Origin: Hungateiclostridiaceae bacterium UBA3922
GTDB lineage: Bacteria > Bacillota > Clostridia > Acetivibrionales > DTU013
Assembly (NCBI GenBank): GCA_002386045.1
Contig: DGEQ01000028.1
Span: forward strand, 8,496 to 34,162
Reading direction: 5' to 3'
Length of the DNA: 25,667 bases
Both the position numbers and the translations under genes were made by a program. Positions 21,746-25,667 of the stretch are shown piece after piece. Numbering within the stretch: position 1 is the first letter of the stretch; each line of letters begins with the position of its first letter. The notes under the pieces were generated by a model. The model saw only the letters and a list, made by a program, of their open reading frames with translations, was not told the DNA's origin and ran no database searches.

Positions 21746-22150
21746 TCAAAAGATGGGCTCCAGGAGTCCCAGCAGGAAACAGCCCAGGCATGCCAGAATG
21801 AACAGGGCAAGGTTCGCCACCAGAAGTGCCGTCCCGAAAGACCTCCTGTCACTGTCATCGTCGGAACTCATAAAGACGATGGCGGTTATGATGCCCGCGA
21901 TCTGGCCAAATCCCGGCACCATGGCGAAAAGCAGGGTCAGGAATACCTTCAGCCCGTTGCTGAGCGGGGCACGCACACCGCTTTTCATCATGTTCGGCCC
22001 GGGTCCCGGCACGCCGCCGGCATCAAAGGTCCTGTCCGCGCCGTCATCAGCGGCAGTTTCGAGCATGCTGGCGCAGTAAGGACAGCGGACGGCATCCGAC
22101 GGTATACTCTCGCCGCAGAATGCGCAGTTTTTCATTGAATTGTTATACAA
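21746..22150 (-). CDS. zinc-ribbon membrane protein, 134 aa
   Basis: A zinc ribbon at the N-terminus (CAFC at 9-12 and CPYC at 23-26) is followed by a flexible Asp/Gly/Pro-rich linker (about 33-60). Two hydrophobic segments (about 68-92 and 106-130) with a charged SSDDDSDRRS loop between them follow. This is a common plan for small bacterial membrane proteins of unknown role. I prefer the TTG at 22150 as start since AGGAGG lies seven bases upstream; the ATG five codons later is too far from it. The DUF2085 gene follows closely. The 100-base gap upstream to the ASKHA gene holds A/T runs but no clear terminator or promoter. Confidence 0.82.
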   Translation of the reverse strand: MYNNSMKNCAFCGESIPSDAVRCPYCASMLETAADDGADRTFDAGGVPGPGPNMMKSGVRAPLSNGLKVFLTLLFAMVPGFGQIAGIITAIVFMSSDDDSDRRSFGTALLVANLALFILACLGCFLLGLLEPIF

Positions 22151-22250
22151 AAGCCTGCCTCCTCACTGTATATCATAAAGGATACTATTCTCCCGGCAGC
22201 TGCAAAAACCCTTTTTTTTGCCGCACGGATTTGAAAAAACCGTCCTGTCT

Positions 22251-24101
22251 TCACATAAACATCATATTTTCGATGTATTTTTCGGAAAAAATGCGTGAAG
22301 CCGAAAGTTCGACATATCTGATCTTCCTTGCTATCTGCTCCGCGCTCCTTAGCATCTGCCGCGAAAGGAGGCATTCCGAAGCCCCCGATCCGGATGCGTT
22401 GCCGACTGCCTCGACCCTGTCCGCAAGCTGCCGGGGCAAAAGGCCGATCCTCGCCGCACTCCCGATGTGTATCGTGCTGCCGAAGCCTCCGGCCAGGAAA
22501 ACTTTGCCTATATCATCATAACTGATGCCCGCCTCGGCCACCAGCGTCTCGATCCCCGCGGCAATCGCGGCCTTGGCGTTCTGTATCCCGCGTATGTCTT
22601 TCTGTGTGATGGTTATTGGTCCGGCGATGCCTGTCTCCTGTTCCGGGACCAGGACAAACGACCTCATGCCGCCAGTCACCGTGAACCTTTCCCTTACCTC
22701 CCGGGGCAGACCGGCTGCAGTTCTTTCATCAGCAAGCGCACCCGTTTCATCGATCGCCCCTGCGTCAAGGAGCGCTGCGACTGTGTCCACGATCCCCGAT
22801 CCGCAAATGCCCCTTGCCGCAGTATTTCCTATCACAGTATACCTGAAACCCTGAAGTTTGAACGAGTCGACAGCGCCAGTCACCCCGCCCATGCCGAAAG
22901 TGATGTCCGCTCCCTCAAAAGCAGGCCCGGCTGCCGCTGAGCAGGCGATCATACCATCTGTGCCGCCAAGTACGATCTCCCCGTTGGTGCCTATATCCAC
23001 CAGCAGCGAGATCCCGTCCCTCTCGTACATGCCGCTGGAAAGGACGGCAGATACCGTATCTGCGCCTACGTATGCAGAAACACACGGAAGCAGGATGGCC
23101 TGGCCGCATTCGTTCATTTCTATGCCGAGGTCATCGGCATCAAGGCGCAGGGTCCTGCAGGTGACCGGTATGAACGGTGATACGGCGATACCGGATGCAT
23201 CGAGCCCGGCCAGTAGATGCAGCATGGTGGTGTTGCCGCTGAACACGGCGGCATATATGTCTTTAACATCGATCCCGGCTTCTTTTGCAAGCTGCCTGGT
23301 CAGTCCATTCACGCACTCCGCTGCCAGGTTCTTCATCTCATCCGCTGCCTGCCGGGACGCTTTTGCACGGTCGATCCTCGAGATCACGTCCGCGCCGAAC
23401 TTCCGCTGGGGATTCATCATCGAAGCAGCACCGAGGAGTTTCCCGCTGTTGAGGCAATAAAGGTATGCCGCCACAGTGGTCGTACCTATGTCAAAGGCCG
23501 TACCGTACAGGTTTGCCGTGGTGTCGCCGGCCTCAACGGACAAGATCCTTCCCCATGCTTCCACGGTCGTGACCCTGTATCCCGAACTCCTCAGCAACGC
23601 CGGCAGTTTCCTCAGCGTCTCCGGCCCCATTCCCATGTCCGTCAGATCTGAAAGGCCCTTCCCGCCGCTTTCTGCGCCGGTATGATCCAGCAGCCTCTCC
23701 AGGTCCGGCCTCTGGTCGCCCAGTGACGGATGCGGCAGTTCAACATACTTCTTTTTCACCGGCGGGTCCGCAACGACGTGTCTTCGGGCTCCGGCCGTCA
23801 GTATGACGGCCTGCTCCCCGGAATCATCGATATGTACGCATATGTCGGAATCGACAGCGAAGCTGCACGCAAGCCTGAATCCTTTTTCCAGCCTCTCCCC
23901 GAGGAGCCTTCGCTCGTTCCCGGAAGGCTCCGTGCCGCCTCCGCTCACTCTTACGGCGCATTTCCCGCATGTGCCCCGGCCTCCGCACGGTGTATAGAGC
24001 AGTATGCCGGCCTCTTCAAGGACCTCAAGCAGGTTTGCCCCTTCTTTCGCCATAGCAGTACGGACACTTCCATCCACATGTATATCGACCCTGTATTCCA
24101 T
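22251..24101 (-). CDS. 2Fe-2S / ASKHA-domain corrinoid-activation-type protein (DUF4445)
   Basis: The 616-residue protein joins a ferredoxin-like 2Fe-2S domain (about 1-85; Cys39, Cys45, Cys48, Cys79 in CGGRGTCGKC and RLAC) to a linker and a large ASKHA ATPase domain (about 200-600). The ATPase motifs are FDIGTTTVAAYL, VDIGTNGEIVLGG and the late AGGFGSTIHIG. This is the plan of the reductive activators of corrinoid proteins, such as RamA-like and RACo proteins, which use ATP to reduce inactive Co(II) to Co(I). No corrinoid protein or methyltransferase lies in the window, so the partner is unknown. The ATG at 24101 shares bases with the stop of the upstream zinc-ribbon gene (TGATG), indicating translational coupling. 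AAAAGGATGAG supplies the ribosome site. It appears full length. Confidence 0.92.
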   Translation of the reverse strand: MEYRVDIHVDGSVRTAMAKEGANLLEVLEEAGILLYTPCGGRGTCGKCAVRVSGGGTEPSGNERRLLGERLEKGFRLACSFAVDSDICVHIDDSGEQAVILTAGARRHVVADPPVKKKYVELPHPSLGDQRPDLERLLDHTGAESGGKGLSDLTDMGMGPETLRKLPALLRSSGYRVTTVEAWGRILSVEAGDTTANLYGTAFDIGTTTVAAYLYCLNSGKLLGAASMMNPQRKFGADVISRIDRAKASRQAADEMKNLAAECVNGLTRQLAKEAGIDVKDIYAAVFSGNTTMLHLLAGLDASGIAVSPFIPVTCRTLRLDADDLGIEMNECGQAILLPCVSAYVGADTVSAVLSSGMYERDGISLLVDIGTNGEIVLGGTDGMIACSAAAGPAFEGADITFGMGGVTGAVDSFKLQGFRYTVIGNTAARGICGSGIVDTVAALLDAGAIDETGALADERTAAGLPREVRERFTVTGGMRSFVLVPEQETGIAGPITITQKDIRGIQNAKAAIAAGIETLVAEAGISYDDIGKVFLAGGFGSTIHIGSAARIGLLPRQLADRVEAVGNASGSGASECLLSRQMLRSAEQIARKIRYVELSASRIFSEKYIENMMFM

Positions 24102-24502
24102 CACTCATCCTTTTCCCCTTCTGCATCGACAGTGTCATCATCCTGTTTCCTGCCGCATTTGTGGCAGTACTCCATGTCGATCGCGAGGATGGTCCCGCAG
24201 TTTGGGCATGCCTTCACATTTTTCAGTTCGAGTATCTTCTCCTTCATCTCGTTGATGTTGTCGAAGATTTCGTCTATCTTTATGCATTTCCTCATAAGTT
24301 CCTCGTCCAGCGGTTTTCCGTCGATATAGTCCTCATAGACCTGTTTGCCGATCTCCATATATAACTTCCTGACCTTTTCCTCTTCCGCATTGATGCTCAT
24401 GTTGAGCTTCGTGATCTCCACTACGCTGCCGGAGATCTTTGCTGCGGCCTTTGCCGTATCGGTCACTTTTTTGGTAATGCTGTCGAGAACGGACACATCC
24501 AT
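24101..24502 (-). CDS. zinc-ribbon protein with N-terminal helical region, 133 aa
   Basis: The first 95 residues are helical and charged, with a likely coiled coil (about 30-95). A zinc ribbon follows (Cys99, Cys102, Cys113, Cys116 in CPNCGTI and CHKCGRK), then an acidic tail. No membrane span is seen. I do not recognise a specific family; similar helical/zinc-ribbon proteins are widespread and uncharacterised. The ATG at 24502 has AAAGGAGAG directly upstream. A candidate promoter stands 48 bases upstream. Its stop overlaps the start of the ASKHA protein (TGATG), so the two should be made together and might interact. Confidence 0.85.
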   Translation of the reverse strand: MDVSVLDSITKKVTDTAKAAAKISGSVVEITKLNMSINAEEEKVRKLYMEIGKQVYEDYIDGKPLDEELMRKCIKIDEIFDNINEMKEKILELKNVKACPNCGTILAIDMEYCHKCGRKQDDDTVDAEGEKDE

Positions 24503-24549
24503 CTCTCCTTTCAGAAGTTTACCGGCATTACGGTTTACTATACTATTTT

Positions 24550-24578
24550 ATAATATTCCATTGAGCAGCCAAATACAA
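24550..24578 (-). promoter_or_regulatory. candidate sigma-A promoter for the zinc-ribbon/ASKHA pair
   Basis: On the minus strand TTGTAT (24573-24578), 17 bases, then TATTAT (24550-24555). It stands in the 218-base divergent gap shared with gltX. Confidence 0.5.
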
Positions 24579-24634
24579 TAATAAATCGCCGGCCGGGCAG
24601 CCACGGATGTGCATCCCCGGAAACACGGCGTTCC

Positions 24635-24663
24635 TTGACGAACAGTATGGTAAATAATATAAT
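24635..24663 (+). promoter_or_regulatory. sigma-A promoter of gltX
   Basis: TTGACG (24635-24640), exactly 17 bases, then TATAAT (24658-24663): eleven of twelve consensus bases. The leader to the ATG at 24721 would be about 50 bases, too short for a T-box. Confidence 0.8.
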
Positions 24664-24720
24664 CTAAAGGAAAAATCAGCGTAATGCTTCAAATAACGTC
24701 GCGAGAGGAGAGACCGGCAA

Positions 24721-25667
24721 ATGGCTGGAGTCGTAAGGACAAGGTTCGCGCCTAGTCCGACAGGTTATATGCATATAGGCAACCTGCGCACTGCCCTGTA
24801 CGAATATCTCATAGCAAAAAGGCACGGCGGCAGGTTCATACTCAGGATAGAAGACACGGACCAGGAACGGTACGTGGAAGGCGCTATCGACGTCATCTAC
24901 AAGACGCTCGAAATAGCGGGGCTCGAACATGATGAAGGTCCTGACGTGGGCGGTCCGTACGGTCCGTATGTCCAGAGCGAGCGTAAGGCGATCTACATGG
25001 AATATGCCAAAAAACTGATAGACCTCGGCCACGCATATTACTGCTTTTGTTCGAAGGAAAGGCTGGCCGCGCTGAAAGAGGAATGTGAAAAAGAAGGAAA
25101 ACAGTACAAGTACGACAGGCACTGCCTTGACCTCAGCAGGGAGGAAATCAGCCGGAAGCTTGCCGATGGCGTTCCCTTCGTCATCCGCCAGAAGATGCCC
25201 GACACCGGGAGCACCAGCTTCGAGGATGCAGTATACGGGACAATCACCGTCGACAACAGCGAACTGGAAGACCAGATCCTCATCAAGTCCGACGGGCTCC
25301 CCACCTACAATTTCGCAAACGTCATCGACGACCACCTGATGGAGATAACCCACGTGGTCAGGGGCAACGAGTACCTCTCTTCGACGCCGAAATACAACCT
25401 GCTTTACAAGGCATTCGGATGGGAGATACCTGTTTACGTGCATGTGTCCACCATCATCACCCCTGAAGGCCGCAAACTGTCGAAACGGCTCGGGGATCCT
25501 TCCTTCGAGGATCTCATCAGCCTGGGGTTCCTGCCGGAGGCGGTGGTCAATTTCGTCGCGCTTCTTGGCTGGAGCCCGGGCACGGAACAGGAGATATTCT
25601 CGCTGGAGGAACTGGAGCAGGTCTTCGATATCCGCGGCATCAGCAAATCCCCGGCCGTTTTCGACAT
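24721..25667 (+). CDS. gltX: glutamyl-tRNA synthetase, 3' end beyond the window
   Basis: The first 315 residues of a class I glutamyl-tRNA synthetase are present; the frame is still open at the window edge. The enzyme charges tRNA-Glu and, in many Clostridia, also tRNA-Gln for later amidation. The HIGH-type motif reads HIGN at 18-21 after RFAPSPTGYM, and the KMSKS-type motif is KLSKR at 252-256. The stem-contact region is normal for the bacterial type. The ATG at 24721 follows GAGAGGAGAGACCGGCAA, and a near-consensus promoter stands upstream. It runs opposite to almost every other gene here. Whether it is discriminating cannot be judged without the anticodon-binding domain, which is outside the window. 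Confidence 0.96.
   Translation, partial: MAGVVRTRFAPSPTGYMHIGNLRTALYEYLIAKRHGGRFILRIEDTDQERYVEGAIDVIYKTLEIAGLEHDEGPDVGGPYGPYVQSERKAIYMEYAKKLIDLGHAYYCFCSKERLAALKEECEKEGKQYKYDRHCLDLSREEISRKLADGVPFVIRQKMPDTGSTSFEDAVYGTITVDNSELEDQILIKSDGLPTYNFANVIDDHLMEITHVVRGNEYLSSTPKYNLLYKAFGWEIPVYVHVSTIITPEGRKLSKRLGDPSFEDLISLGFLPEAVVNFVALLGWSPGTEQEIFSLEELEQVFDIRGISKSPAVFD

Noticed and set aside
21727..21858. 44-codon N-terminal extension of the DUF2085 protein
   Set aside because: It overlaps the upstream zinc-ribbon gene by over 100 bases, has a Trp/Cys-rich atypical composition, and the family starts near the ATG at 21726.
24664..24720. T-box or other riboswitch before gltX
   Set aside because: The leader from the predicted promoter is only about 50 bases, with no terminator and no T-box-like sequence.

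Overview
The window looks like chromosomal DNA of an endospore-forming Clostridia-type member of the Bacillota. The grounds are a full-length SpoIVA, a MutS2 with a Smr domain, a TRAP (MtrB) protein, a DnaE1-type polymerase of 1189 aa, many TTG/GTG starts behind strong purine-rich ribosome-binding sites, and roughly even GC/AT use. No genus is claimed. Of the 24 intact or run-off coding genes called, 22 lie on the minus strand; only a Cys-rich orphan (11364-12029) and gltX (24721 to the window end) lie on plus. No gap between genes exceeds 300 bases; the longest is the 240-base repeat cluster at 9884-10123. I saw no tRNA, rRNA or CRISPR array.

Layout, right to left, which is the direction of most transcription. 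(A) 24502-19405: a zinc-ribbon protein coupled to an ASKHA/2Fe-2S corrinoid-activator-type protein, then a zinc-ribbon membrane protein, a DUF2085 membrane protein, 5-formyl-THF cyclo-ligase and a CPBP intramembrane protease. (B) 19313-14018: a sigma-54 homologue that stops before its RpoN box, a stand-alone large serine recombinase flanked by a perfect 13-bp direct repeat, a diacylglycerol-kinase-family lipid kinase, and spoIVA with a sigma-E-like promoter and its own terminator. (C) 13880-12138: phosphoglucomutase/phosphomannomutase, converging on the plus-strand Cys-rich orphan. (D) 11182-5755: an HD-GYP phosphodiesterase, a REP/REPIN-like inverted-repeat cluster, dnaE, mtrB (TRAP) and a small conserved protein closed by a terminator. 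(E) 5662-171: a hot-dog thioesterase, then pgsA - DUF5685 - DnaJ-like - membrane protein - mutS2 as a tight, partly overlapping operon. A fragment resembling the end of a GAF sensor domain lies at the extreme left.

How the genes fit together: most are housekeeping (replication, recombination control, phospholipid synthesis, folate, sugar phosphates, tRNA charging) and sporulation. The unusual material is concentrated at 15500-19360 and 9884-10124. In the first, the recombinase locus appears to have been inserted exactly into the ribosome-binding site of the lipid kinase, beside a sigma-54 gene that has lost its promoter-recognition end. The spoIVA leader there carries an inverted repeat that could mask its Shine-Dalgarno only in read-through transcripts. 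In the second, at least six copies of a short GGGACACTTCTC-type motif form two hairpins between the HD-GYP stop codon and the dnaE start codon. No large uncharacterised multi-gene system is evident; the best candidates for something new are the recombinase/sigma-54 locus, the spoIVA leader and the repeat cluster.
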